Shown here: positions 56,201 through 64,000 of the stretch, piece by piece
Numbering within the stretch: the stretch's first letter is position 1
Layout of the letters: every line of letters starts with the position of its first letter
DNA from: Leptospira chreensis
GTDB lineage: Bacteria; Spirochaetota; Leptospiria; Leptospirales; Leptospiraceae
Reading direction: 5' to 3'
Length of the DNA stretch: 64,000 nt
Assembly (NCBI RefSeq): GCF_016919165.1
Contig: NZ_JAFFPS010000015.1
Coordinates: forward strand, 1-64,000
Translations under genes and position numbers: made by a program
The notes under the pieces: model-generated
Told to the model about the DNA's origin: nothing
Seen by the model: the letters and a program-made list of their open reading frames with translations, nothing else
The model's database searches: none

Positions 56201-57615
56201 CTTAGTGAAAACCGCAACCAAGTGTTGAGAGTTTTCTTATGGATGATGCCGGAATGGTCTTGGTTGGCCCACTTTGCCAATTCCGCTATTGATGGGGGAA
56301 AACCCTGAAATGTTTCTAGGGAATGTTCCTGATCTTCTTTGGATCGGAAACTTATTTCCTTGGCTTCTGCAAGGAATTGAATCTTGGAAAGAGATCCTTT
56401 AGGATTCATTTGTTCCCAAGCTTTTTGGTTTTTGCCTTTTCGTTCCCCAGAATACAAACGTTTGGTGATAAATTCTAAACTTCTCGTTCTACCAGTTTCT
56501 GGTAAATAATACCGTTCATATCCTGTGCCCTTACAATGGGACTTTCCCCGTTCTGCTAAGTAACTAACACCGCTCACAAAAAATTCCCTGTTTTTTATCG
56601 ATTCCGTAATGGAAGATACCATCCCGAGTAAATTCAAACTGGGGTTGGAATAATGAGGCCAGGTTTTTCCAAGACTACTTAAAAATAAATGTTCTAGAAT
56701 TTGGTCCAGAGGGTGGCCCGTATTGACTAGAATTTTTGGATTTACCAAATCAAAAATATAGGCAGAGCCACCTAACCAAGTAATGATGGGGATATGTTTC
56801 GGGAGATCCAATAAAAAATGGTAGGTGGTGCCTCGGCCAGAATCAAAAGAAACAATATAATCGGGGACAATCCCGTTTGGTAAGAGGTACCCGAGTGCTG
56901 TGTCACTGGCAAAAATTAGAAAGTGATTTCTTTCTCTTTGGATTTTAGGAAGATCCAATTCTAAACCGGGACTTGCCCCGGCAAATAAAACGGAAGTTTT
57001 TTTTCCAACAAACGATTGGAACCACCGGATACTTGTATCGTTGTAAAAAAGGCCGATCCGATTTTTCAGATAGTTATGTGTCCATAACTTACTAAAATGT
57101 TGGATTGTGTTTTGATTGATTTCGTTTGAGGATAATTCTTTTTGAAAGTTTGTTTGGCATTCGGATACCAGTTCGGGAAACATCCGTTCATAACTCGGCG
57201 TTGGATACAAACTCCACTTGGATAGGGATCCCTCTTGCGTATTTTGAATGGATTGCACCTCTGTTTTTAGTTCTGACCAGTTGGGGGAAGTTCCTCTGAC
57301 AAAAAATAGAAACAGGCCTTTCTTTTTGGCAAGATCCTCCAAAACTTGTATTTCAGTTTGGAATTCATTGAGTTCAAAAATTTCTTTCTGAGGTTCCCAG
57401 AAAACAATAGTTTGGTGGTTATTTGGGGATTCTAAATAAGCTCGGACACTGTGTAAAGCACCAACACCAAGAATTACAGGAATGGAATCGGAACGAAGGT
57501 TTGAAAGAAACCGAGAGGCCTCCTTTTCAGGAGAGACTCTTGAGTGTAAATAAGACTGATCGGAATTTTGAAAGTTATAGAGAAGTTTGTTTTGAAAGTG
57601 AAGGATTAGAGGAAT
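56197..57615 (-). CDS. MAF/DUF115-like protein with no ATG/GTG/TTG at its likely start
   Basis: The canonical-start ORF begins at a TTG at 57342, but the same frame stays open and clearly coding up to a stop at 57645-57643. The extra segment encodes LHFQNKLLYNF, LHSRVSPEKEASRFL and IPVILGVGALHSV, typical of the start of motility-accessory-factor/DUF115 proteins. No ATG, GTG or TTG lies in that part; an ATT at 57615-57613 with AGAGG eight bases before it is the best start, giving 472 residues. The core has VLFAGASPGLELDLPKIQ and PDYIVSFDSG. Motility or glycosylation role is by family. The 5' end abuts the acidic-tail gene. Confidence 0.72.
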   Translation of the reverse strand: MPLILHFQNKLLYNFQNSDQSYLHSRVSPEKEASRFLSNLRSDSIPVILGVGALHSVRAYLESPNNHQTIVFWEPQKEIFELNEFQTEIQVLEDLAKKKGLFLFFVRGTSPNWSELKTEVQSIQNTQEGSLSKWSLYPTPSYERMFPELVSECQTNFQKELSSNEINQNTIQHFSKLWTHNYLKNRIGLFYNDTSIRWFQSFVGKKTSVLFAGASPGLELDLPKIQRERNHFLIFASDTALGYLLPNGIVPDYIVSFDSGRGTTYHFLLDLPKHIPIITWLGGSAYIFDLVNPKILVNTGHPLDQILEHLFLSSLGKTWPHYSNPSLNLLGMVSSITESIKNREFFVSGVSYLAERGKSHCKGTGYERYYLPETGRTRSLEFITKRLYSGERKGKNQKAWEQMNPKGSLSKIQFLAEAKEISFRSKEDQEHSLETFQGFPPSIAELAKWANQDHSGIIHKKTLNTWLRFSLS

Positions 57616-57626
57616 GGGAGTAACCT

Positions 57627-58103
57627 CTAGTCCTCTTCTTCCTCATCAGCTTCTGCTTCGTCGTCAGAGTCGTCGTCGAAATCGTCATCATCATCGTCGT
57701 CGTCTTCCTCTTCTTCCTCTGCATCACCAAATTCATCCTCGAAACCGTCTTCTAGTTCTGGTTTACGAGCTTCTTCTTCAGGGATAAAATCTTCTTCGAT
57801 ATCTTCTTCAGCATGAGGTGCAAAAGAAGCACCTGCAGTGGAAGTCACTCCAGCAAGTTTGTCTTTTTCTGCTTGGAGAACGGCTTTTTCTTCAGCGGAA
57901 AGGTATTTCCACTGAACCATATCATTTGTAAGTGCGTATAATGCTTGAACTGTTAGTTTACGGTTCTTTAATTTTTTAGGAAGAGTGATCTTATCAATTT
58001 TATCGATCGTGCTGAAACCGGCCACGCAAGTTTCGTATTTTTTTTCACGGCAAAGTTCTATTAAGGATACGATATCGAAGTCTTCTTTGTGCGATTGGCT
58101 CAT
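57627..58103 (-). CDS. Small protein with long Asp/Glu tail, possibly RNA polymerase omega-like
   Basis: The 158-residue product has a helical N-terminal 75 residues (MSQSHKEDFDIVSLIELC, then KLKNRKLTVQALYALTNDM) and a final 60 residues that are almost entirely Asp and Glu. The N-terminal pattern recalls omega (RpoZ) but I cannot show it. The stop is 12 bases upstream of the MAF-like ATT. The acidic tail would favour contact with basic partners. Confidence 0.7.
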   Translation of the reverse strand: MSQSHKEDFDIVSLIELCREKKYETCVAGFSTIDKIDKITLPKKLKNRKLTVQALYALTNDMVQWKYLSAEEKAVLQAEKDKLAGVTSTAGASFAPHAEEDIEEDFIPEEEARKPELEDGFEDEFGDAEEEEEDDDDDDDDFDDDSDDEAEADEEEED

Positions 58104-58174
58104 TTTTATTTGATTCCCTAGGGGACTTGAGTGGAATGTTAGACCAGCCTGGGGGGTGGGGGTCAGATGTCAAG

Positions 58175-58198
58175 GTAAAGTTCGAAAACGGACTTTAC
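58175..58198 (+). other. Stem-loop in the divergent promoter region
   Basis: GTAAAGTTC (58175-58183) and GGACTTTAC (58190-58198) pair with one wobble and a six-base loop. It lies 54 bases before the thioredoxin-like lipoprotein ATG. Confidence 0.45.
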
Positions 58199-58251
58199 AG
58201 ACGTTCTCGTAGTCCAAACCATGGGGATGGACCGTCCAATATATGGGATTT

Positions 58252-58833
58252 ATGAAAGCCTCCCTCATCTTAACTGTTAGTTTATGTCTCATTAGCTGTG
58301 CCCCTGCGAAATCTTCCTATTTTGGAGAGGAGTCTTGGGTAGGACTTACCGCCAGTGGTGCCGAAATTTCTTTCTCCCAATTGGAAAAAGAGGAAATCGC
58401 ACTCAATGTTTACTCCCCTGATTGTGTTCCTTGTTGGAAAGAGATTCCCGCGCTCAATCTCCTCCATGCGGAAATAGAAAGTCAGTTTCCAAAGAAAGCC
58501 TTATACATGGTTGTGGATCCGTATCAAATTGTTCCGGATATCACCGACGATCGTCCGTTTGGCGAAGTGTATAAGTTAGCAAAGGAACGGATGGAGATGG
58601 AAGTTAAAAATAGAAAAATCCAAGTTCCCATTGTGTTTATGAAACGACCTTTTCATGTCAAAGAAGGTGGGTTAATCACGGGAACACCGGAGACACTCCT
58701 TTTTGTCACAAAACCGATGCGATTGTATTATAATTTTTTAGGAGCCATTTCGGAACAAATGTCAATGGACGTCATCCGAAAAGATCCTAAGTTCAATTTC
58801 TTTCGATATCAATTTGGAATGGAATCATTATGA
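58252..58833 (+). CDS. Thioredoxin-like lipoprotein
   Basis: The preferred ATG at 58252 (MKASLILTVSLCLISC) gives a lipoprotein signal; the frame opens three codons earlier. The 193-residue protein has the thioredoxin-type CVPCW redox motif in VYSPDCVPCWKEIPALNLL near residue 60, and an ending like TPETLLFVTKPMRLYYNF. A role in periplasmic disulfide chemistry is likely. ATGA overlap links it to the next gene. Confidence 0.82.
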   Translation: MKASLILTVSLCLISCAPAKSSYFGEESWVGLTASGAEISFSQLEKEEIALNVYSPDCVPCWKEIPALNLLHAEIESQFPKKALYMVVDPYQIVPDITDDRPFGEVYKLAKERMEMEVKNRKIQVPIVFMKRPFHVKEGGLITGTPETLLFVTKPMRLYYNFLGAISEQMSMDVIRKDPKFNFFRYQFGMESL

Positions 58834-59519
58834 GAGCCGTATTCATAAGATTTATTGATTGTGAAGGCCCAGGGATTTTAGAACCCTTACTTCGCGAAGC
58901 AGGTTACCGGATCAGTTATCAAAATGCATATGATAGACGAATCCATTTGATGCCAGAAATTCATTTGAATTTTGATTTAATTGTGATGTTAGGTGGCCCG
59001 CAGTCGGTTGCCGATCCAGAAGAACAAGAGTTTTTTAAGCCATATTATGATATCGTAAACAATGTGGTTGCCTTACCCAACAAAAAGTTAATTGGGATCT
59101 GTTTAGGTTCTCAAATCATTGCAAAGGCGTTAGGTGCCAATGTTCGTCCTGGAACCAAAGGTCCGGAAACTGGATTTTCTGAATTACAAATTTTAAAATC
59201 AGAACATCCGATCTTTAAAGGTATAAGTAAAGAATCCATTATGGCTTTCCACCTTCATGAAGATATTTTTGACATTCCTGTGGGTGCAGAACATTTACTC
59301 GCAAGTGAATATTATGCAAACCAAATGTTCGCATACAAAAACAAAGTTTTTGCTTTTCAAACTCATTTGGAACCCACATTAGAGATGTTAAATGTTTGGC
59401 AATCGGTTCACAAAGAGTTTATCGCAAAAGGGACTGGTGATTTTTCTGAAATCGCTGGCAAACAGAAAGTAATGGCAGAAACGGCCACTACGATATTTCG
59501 AAATATTATAAATTTATAA
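58830..59519 (+). CDS. Class I glutamine amidotransferase-like protein
   Basis: The 229-residue protein has the catalytic triad: Cys91 in [11 protein letters not shown] and His-x-Glu in FQTHLEPT. Upstream is the Gly-rich VMLGGPQSV loop. It resembles the GATase subunit of GMP synthase but is not attached to a synthetase domain here. The gene is coupled to the thioredoxin-like gene (ATGA) and lies ten bases before secA. Substrate unknown. Confidence 0.85.
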   Translation: MRAVFIRFIDCEGPGILEPLLREAGYRISYQNAYDRRIHLMPEIHLNFDLIVMLGGPQSVADPEEQEFFKPYYDIVNNVVALPNKKLIGICLGSQIIAKALGANVRPGTKGPETGFSELQILKSEHPIFKGISKESIMAFHLHEDIFDIPVGAEHLLASEYYANQMFAYKNKVFAFQTHLEPTLEMLNVWQSVHKEFIAKGTGDFSEIAGKQKVMAETATTIFRNIINL

Positions 59520-59529
59520 CGGACTCGGT

Positions 59530-62286
59530 ATGTTTCAAAAAATATTAACAATTTTATTCGGCAGTAAGTATGAAAGGGATTTAAAAAGACTAAGTCCCAT
59601 TGTAGACGCTATTAATTCTTTTGAGTCCACTATCAAAGCGATGGACGATGAAACCTTATCGGCACAAACAATTAAGTTTAAAGAGAGATTAACAGCAGGT
59701 GAAACATTAGATGATGTTTTGCCAGAAGCTTTTGCAACAGTGCGCGAAGTTGCCTATCGAACTTTAGGAATGCGGCATTTTGATGTGCAAATGATGGGTG
59801 GTATTTCCTTACATTGGGGCAATATTTCTGAAATGAAAACGGGGGAAGGAAAAACTCTTACTTCTACTTTACCCATTTACCTCAATGCACTTTCTGATGA
59901 AGGTGTTCATGTTGTCACGGTGAACGACTATTTGGCGAAACGGGATGCGAATTGGATGCGGCCTGTATTTGAATTTTTAAAAGTTTCCGTGGGTGTGATC
60001 CAACATGATATGGACCATGAAGAAAGAAAAGTAGCTTACAATTCAGATATCACTTATGGAACCAATAATGAATTTGGATTCGATTATTTGCGTGATAACA
60101 TGGTAAGTTACAAAGAACACCGCGTGCAAAGACAACATAACTTTGCTATCGTAGATGAGGTGGATTCCATTCTAGTGGATGAAGCAAGAACACCTCTTAT
60201 CATTTCCGGCCCTGCGGAAGAATCTACCGACAAATATCTCAAAGTAAATAAAATTATCCCTAAACTGATTGAGGGTGAAGATTTCGAGATCGATGAAAAA
60301 GCAAAAAATGTGATTTTATCAGAAGCGGGTGTCCACCATGTGGAAGAGTTGTTAGGTGTTGAAAACTTATACCAAGCTGAAAACATTGAATTGGTTCATC
60401 ACGTACAACAAGCTTTAAAAGCTCACAAGATATTTTATAGAGATAAAGACTATGTAGTGCAAGACGGTGAAGTCATTATCGTAGATGAGTTCACTGGCCG
60501 TTTGATGAAGGGTAGACGGTATTCTGATGGACTACACCAATCCTTAGAAGCAAAAGAAGGTGTAACGATCGCTCGTGAATCACAAACATTAGCCTCCATT
60601 ACCTTTCAAAACTATTTCCGTATTTATAAAAAGTTAGCGGGTATGACGGGAACAGCAGATACGGAAGCAGAAGAGTTCAAAAAGATCTATAATTTAGATG
60701 TGATTGTGATTCCTTCCAATTTGAAGATCCAACGCCAAGACAACCCTGACCGTGTTTATAAAACAGAACGTGAGAAGTTTGATGCCGTAGTAAAAGACAT
60801 CCAAGAAAAAGTTTCTAGAAAACAACCGGTGTTAGTGGGAACCATCTCCATTGAAAAATCGGAAGTTCTTTCTAAACTTCTCGTTTCTCACGGAATTGCG
60901 CATAATGTATTAAACGCAAAACAACATGAAAGAGAATCGGAAATTGTAGCCAATGCGGGCCGCCCAGGTGCCATTACGATTGCAACCAACATGGCGGGTC
61001 GTGGAACGGATATTGTTCTTGGTGGGGCACCAAAATACAAAGAAGACTTGGAAAAGTTGGATGAACTTTCTGATTCTTTGGGGATTAAAGCCAAAGCAGA
61101 ACTAGAAGTAATTTATAGTTTTCGGGAACATTTGATCAAACAAAAATTCGAAGAAGCAGAAGCGAAAACTTCTGAAATCCGAAACGAAAACATCAAAAAA
61201 GAATGTAACAAAATTTTAAGCGAAGCAAAGAAATGGAAAGTAGATCATGACTTTGTGATCGGTGCTGGTGGTTTGCATATCATCGGTTCGGAAAGACATG
61301 AGTCTCGCCGAATTGATAACCAACTTCGAGGACGTTCTGGAAGGCAAGGGGATCCTGGTTCCTCTAGATTCTATTTATCCTTACAAGATGATTTGATGCG
61401 AATTTTTGGATCAGATCGAATTGCTCGTATTATGGACACACTTAAAATGCCGGAAGGCCAAGAGTTGGAACATAGTATGGTATCCAATGCCATTGCACGA
61501 GCGCAAAAACGTGTAGAAGGTCATAACTTCGATATCAGGAAACACTTGTTAGAGTATGATGATGTGATGAACCGTCAAAGAATATACATCTATGGAATTC
61601 GTAACGAACTTTTAGACAAAGGAAACATGTCACGAACCATTGTTGATTTCTTTGATGAAGTGGTTGAAAACCAAGTCATTTTGTATTGTGAAGGTAATAA
61701 CGTAGATGCTTGGGAGGCAGACTCTCTGAATGAGTGGCTTCAAAGTTTAGGCATTACGGAAACTGTAGATCCAAAACAATTCAAAAAGGAATCAAATCCA
61801 CAACTGAAGGTATTCGATATTGTATCTAAATTAGTCAAAGACCTTTATGAATTCAAAGTTTCTTCCATAGGGGAAGAGGTTTGGCGTTCCATTGAAAGAA
61901 ATGTATTTTTAGATATTTTGGACCATCGTTGGAAAGAACATCTTTACGCAATGGATCATTTGAAAGAAGGAATTTGGACTGTTGGTTACGGTGAAAAAAA
62001 TCCTTTGATCGAATACAAACTACAAGGGTTTAAGATGTTTGATCAGTTGGTCGAAAGTCTTAAAAACGAAGTGGTTTCTTTTTTGCTAAAAATTGAAGTT
62101 ACTGACTCGGATCGCAATCCAGATGAGTCTTCACCTAAAGAATACAAAAAAATTGGTGAGGAACAAAGAGCGGAAGTGGATATGTTTGGGAATGAAGTTA
62201 AATCCAATAAGAACAAATCTCAAGTGTCTTCTACTACTAGCTCTGGCGGTGGATCGGAAAGAAAATCGAGCCGTCGGAAGAAATAA
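59530..62286 (+). CDS. secA: Preprotein translocase ATPase SecA
   Basis: The 918-residue protein has the SecA core in order: [14 protein letters not shown] (Walker A), [34 protein letters not shown] and [20 protein letters not shown]. It powers export through SecYEG. The C-terminal zinc-binding tail is absent; the protein ends in a Ser/Gly/Lys-rich stretch. The preceding GATase gene stops ten bases upstream, so the two may be co-transcribed. Confidence 0.98.
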   Translation: MFQKILTILFGSKYERDLKRLSPIVDAINSFESTIKAMDDETLSAQTIKFKERLTAGETLDDVLPEAFATVREVAYRTLGMRHFDVQMMGGISLHWGNISEMKTGEGKTLTSTLPIYLNALSDEGVHVVTVNDYLAKRDANWMRPVFEFLKVSVGVIQHDMDHEERKVAYNSDITYGTNNEFGFDYLRDNMVSYKEHRVQRQHNFAIVDEVDSILVDEARTPLIISGPAEESTDKYLKVNKIIPKLIEGEDFEIDEKAKNVILSEAGVHHVEELLGVENLYQAENIELVHHVQQALKAHKIFYRDKDYVVQDGEVIIVDEFTGRLMKGRRYSDGLHQSLEAKEGVTIARESQTLASITFQNYFRIYKKLAGMTGTADTEAEEFKKIYNLDVIVIPSNLKIQRQDNPDRVYKTEREKFDAVVKDIQEKVSRKQPVLVGTISIEKSEVLSKLLVSHGIAHNVLNAKQHERESEIVANAGRPGAITIATNMAGRGTDIVLGGAPKYKEDLEKLDELSDSLGIKAKAELEVIYSFREHLIKQKFEEAEAKTSEIRNENIKKECNKILSEAKKWKVDHDFVIGAGGLHIIGSERHESRRIDNQLRGRSGRQGDPGSSRFYLSLQDDLMRIFGSDRIARIMDTLKMPEGQELEHSMVSNAIARAQKRVEGHNFDIRKHLLEYDDVMNRQRIYIYGIRNELLDKGNMSRTIVDFFDEVVENQVILYCEGNNVDAWEADSLNEWLQSLGITETVDPKQFKKESNPQLKVFDIVSKLVKDLYEFKVSSIGEEVWRSIERNVFLDILDHRWKEHLYAMDHLKEGIWTVGYGEKNPLIEYKLQGFKMFDQLVESLKNEVVSFLLKIEVTDSDRNPDESSPKEYKKIGEEQRAEVDMFGNEVKSNKNKSQVSSTTSSGGGSERKSSRRKK

Positions 62287-62322
62287 GTATCACTCTTTTT
62301 GCTGAAAGATAATCAACTAACA

Positions 62323-62368
62323 AACCAACTCTAACAAGGAGCATTCTGCTTTTTGGTGAGAGTTGGTT
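62323..62368 (+). terminator. Large stem after secA
   Basis: AACCAACTCT (62323-62332) pairs perfectly with AGAGTTGGTT (62359-62368). Inside it AGCA (62340-62343) and TGCT (62347-62350) pair around TTC. A short T-rich tract follows. It is a likely transcription end for secA, though the T run is interrupted. Confidence 0.7.
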
Positions 62369-62450
62369 CTTAGATTTTGTTTAGAGTTTAGAATTCAGAG
62401 TGTGAGTCCGTCTTTCAGAGGTTAGGTTTCGCTTCTAATTTAAATTTTAT

Positions 62451-63317
62451 TTATTCTACGGACTTCGCCACCACTCCATCAATATCAGAACCATTATTAT
62501 AGGAATGTGGGTAAACATATCCGATTCCCGTGTTCGGATCGGTGACGGCCGAAGCGGATACCATTTTAATAAATTTGAATCCACTAGTTTGGATATTTGT
62601 ACGAGCGGTCGCATCACAATTGGCACCTGGTCCACCAACGATTAAATCATCCAGATTAAATCCATCTCCACCACCTAACAAAAATCCACTTCCAGTAGAT
62701 GTGAAAAGTTGGTCGAGAGTCAAGTTGTTGGAACCCATATTATAGAGTACGGGCCTAAGCCCACCAAAACCTGGCCAAGAAGAAATTTTATTACTATCTG
62801 CTACCGATGGATTGAAACCACTCAGATCAAACCCACAATAATTGGTTCCATTGAAGGATACTTGAACTACCATTGGATCGAAAGCATAGCGATCGTTACT
62901 TTCTGATACGCGAAAAGGATTTTCGTAAATGATAAAGTCGATGCCTGTTACATTCTTTACAGTTTTTCCAGACCAGGATAAAATCAATGTCGCACCGGCT
63001 CCTGTTAGGTTGAGTGCATACACATCCAAAGATCCAGATAGTTCACCTCCACCACAAATACCATTGATTGCTTTGGATGAGTCGCTAAACCCACTTACAG
63101 TGGAATTGGCAGAGACAACTGTATTTGCGATTGTGATACCTGTAGGTAAAACTCCGGTAGGACAATTGGTTCTTGTATTATTTGAGGTTTGATTCGTACT
63201 CAAAAGTGCTAATAATGCGGCTTGGTCATTTTTAGGTTCCGGTGTACAGGTTAGAAAAAATAAGAGTGAAAATAAAATAATAAAGTTCGTATACGGATTG
63301 TTAGAAATGATTTTCAT
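62451..63317 (-). CDS. Lipoprotein with two-halves beta-rich body
   Basis: ATG 63317 with AGGAG upstream is chosen; the frame opens at 63473 but that part looks like leader. The 288-residue product has a lipobox in FLTC. The body is beta-rich with GIDFIIYENPFRVSES, YAFDPMVVQVSFNGTNYCGFDLSG, and GVGYVYPHSYN at the end, a pattern shared by Leptospira cell-surface lipoproteins. Three Cys residues fall in CGGGE, NYCGF and NCDAT. Function unknown. Confidence 0.75.
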   Translation of the reverse strand: MKIISNNPYTNFIILFSLLFFLTCTPEPKNDQAALLALLSTNQTSNNTRTNCPTGVLPTGITIANTVVSANSTVSGFSDSSKAINGICGGGELSGSLDVYALNLTGAGATLILSWSGKTVKNVTGIDFIIYENPFRVSESNDRYAFDPMVVQVSFNGTNYCGFDLSGFNPSVADSNKISSWPGFGGLRPVLYNMGSNNLTLDQLFTSTGSGFLLGGGDGFNLDDLIVGGPGANCDATARTNIQTSGFKFIKMVSASAVTDPNTGIGYVYPHSYNNGSDIDGVVAKSVE

Positions 63318-63329
63318 TGAATGGCTCCT

Positions 63330-63355
63330 TTGGCCCTGAAAATTTTCAGAGCCAA
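63330..63355 (-). promoter_or_regulatory. Hairpin adjacent to the ribosome site of the 62451-63317 gene
   Basis: TTGGCCCTGA (63330-63339) pairs with TCAGAGCCAA (63346-63355) with one wobble and a six-base loop. On the minus strand the AAAGGAG ribosome site comes right after the stem. It may be an attenuator or a processing site between the two lipoprotein genes. Confidence 0.5.
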
Positions 63356-63366
63356 AACAAAGGTGT

Positions 63367-63957
63367 TTACCAACTAGTTGGATTTGCTGAAACGAAGAGT
63401 GCTTTACTCCAACCAAAACCACCACAGCCAGTTCTTGTTGGGTCCGCGCTGCTATAAGTAGATAGGTTTGCATTTTCTGCTTCTGCTAGAGTTGCGAAGT
63501 TTGGAAAAACTGTGCAGTAGTAGAAACATTTACTCGCTGAATTTTCACAACCAACAGTTGTAGGTGCAGTCCAAATTACTTTTGTATATTTGCTCGGACT
63601 CCAAGCATCTGAAGGAAGGTATTGGTAGATAAATGTGCGATTGACTGTATCAACAGCAATGATTCTTAGATAACTAGTTCCAGATGCCCAAATCCCAAAT
63701 CCAGTTGGATCTTGTACGATGGAAACATTGGAAGTGAAACTTGTACAGTTTCCAGCACTACAAAATCCACCTTTCCAGTATCCTCTAATCTCTGATAGAG
63801 AATCCATAACGCTTGATTTACCTTGTTGTTGTCCAACAAGTAATCCAGCGAACAAATTCGTGTTGGCAGCGGATTCCTCTACTTTGCCTGCATCGGCACA
63901 TGCGGTAAAGATTGTAATTGCTAGAATAGCAATTGTTAGTTGGATTGTTGTTTTCAT
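63367..63957 (-). CDS. Small lipoprotein with Cys pairs
   Basis: The 196-residue product has a lipobox TIFTAC, a short linker, and a beta-rich mature part with CSAGNC, CENSASKC and YYCTVF, so disulfides are likely. An AGGAG ribosome site lies before the ATG at 63957. It is 50 bases from the 62451-63317 gene on the same strand, so the two are probably one operon. I recognise no family. Confidence 0.75.
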   Translation of the reverse strand: MKTTIQLTIAILAITIFTACADAGKVEESAANTNLFAGLLVGQQQGKSSVMDSLSEIRGYWKGGFCSAGNCTSFTSNVSIVQDPTGFGIWASGTSYLRIIAVDTVNRTFIYQYLPSDAWSPSKYTKVIWTAPTTVGCENSASKCFYYCTVFPNFATLAEAENANLSTYSSADPTRTGCGGFGWSKALFVSANPTSW

Positions 63958-64000
63958 TTAGATTCTCCTAAATCTTGGTTTGAATTTAGGGGAACACGAA

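Noticed and set aside
57423..57623. A plus-strand ORF of 66 codons in the MAF-like 5' region
   Set aside because: The minus-strand frame here is coherent with the rest of the MAF-like protein; the plus-strand product lacks a ribosome site and any recognisable pattern.
1..64000. CRISPR arrays, insertion sequences or prophage
   Set aside because: No regularly spaced direct repeats, transposase motifs, integrase or phage structural genes were seen on either strand.

Overview
The window looks like chromosomal DNA of a spirochaete of the genus Leptospira. The base composition is low GC, there are many lipoproteins with loose spirochaetal lipoboxes, and sensory genes built from GAF, PAS, HDOD, GGDEF and class III cyclase domains are frequent. 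A saprophytic (biflexa-type) species fits best, but that is inference from gene content. I saw no tRNA, rRNA, insertion sequence, phage gene or CRISPR array. Genes are densely packed, often in ATGA-overlapping pairs.

Left part (1-19 kb). A 5'-complete but window-truncated lipoprotein with repeated Calx-beta-like units runs off the left edge. It is followed by a CoA-transferase/racemase, a YhaO/YhaN-like nuclease-ATPase pair, thiol peroxidase, a membrane protein, a fatty acid desaturase, a membrane histidine kinase and RsgA. Next comes a translationally coupled three-lipoprotein operon: FecR domain, PEGA domain, and TPR plus a predicted beta-propeller.

Middle part (19-40 kb). TrmB, an MBL-fold hydrolase, a lipocalin-like secreted protein and isocitrate dehydrogenase precede a Tudor-like secreted protein with an adenylate cyclase. 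A GNAT enzyme, an Imm5-like protein coupled to a rhomboid homologue whose catalytic His is replaced by Gln, a sodium/solute symporter and a flavin monooxygenase with an aldo/keto reductase follow. Then come a GAF protein, an accessory-looking block (ArsR, AHSA1/SRPBCC, DUF4180, arylamine N-acetyltransferase, SDR), a lipoprotein hydrolase and an acyl-CoA dehydrogenase.

Right part (40-64 kb). After a 540-base palindrome-rich spacer there is a four-PAS protein ending in a phosphoacceptor helix without an ATPase, then a membrane protein and a diguanylate cyclase. The arsenic operon (arsR-arsC-Cys-tailed protein-ACR3) has a perfect 10+10 operator next to the arsR start. Then come a DUF445/epimerase operon, a 1243-residue lipoprotein with carboxypeptidase-regulatory-like repeats, a GHKL-HDOD fusion with an ABC ATPase, and an acidic-tailed protein overlapping a MAF-like gene that has no ATG/GTG/TTG at its proper start. 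A thioredoxin-like lipoprotein, a glutamine amidotransferase and SecA, and two small lipoproteins, close the window.

The observations I rate highest are the rhomboid pseudoprotease candidate beside an orphan immunity-like gene, the non-canonical start of the MAF-like gene, the GHKL-HDOD fusion, the FecR-PEGA-TPR lipoprotein operon, and the matching structured leaders of two sensory genes.
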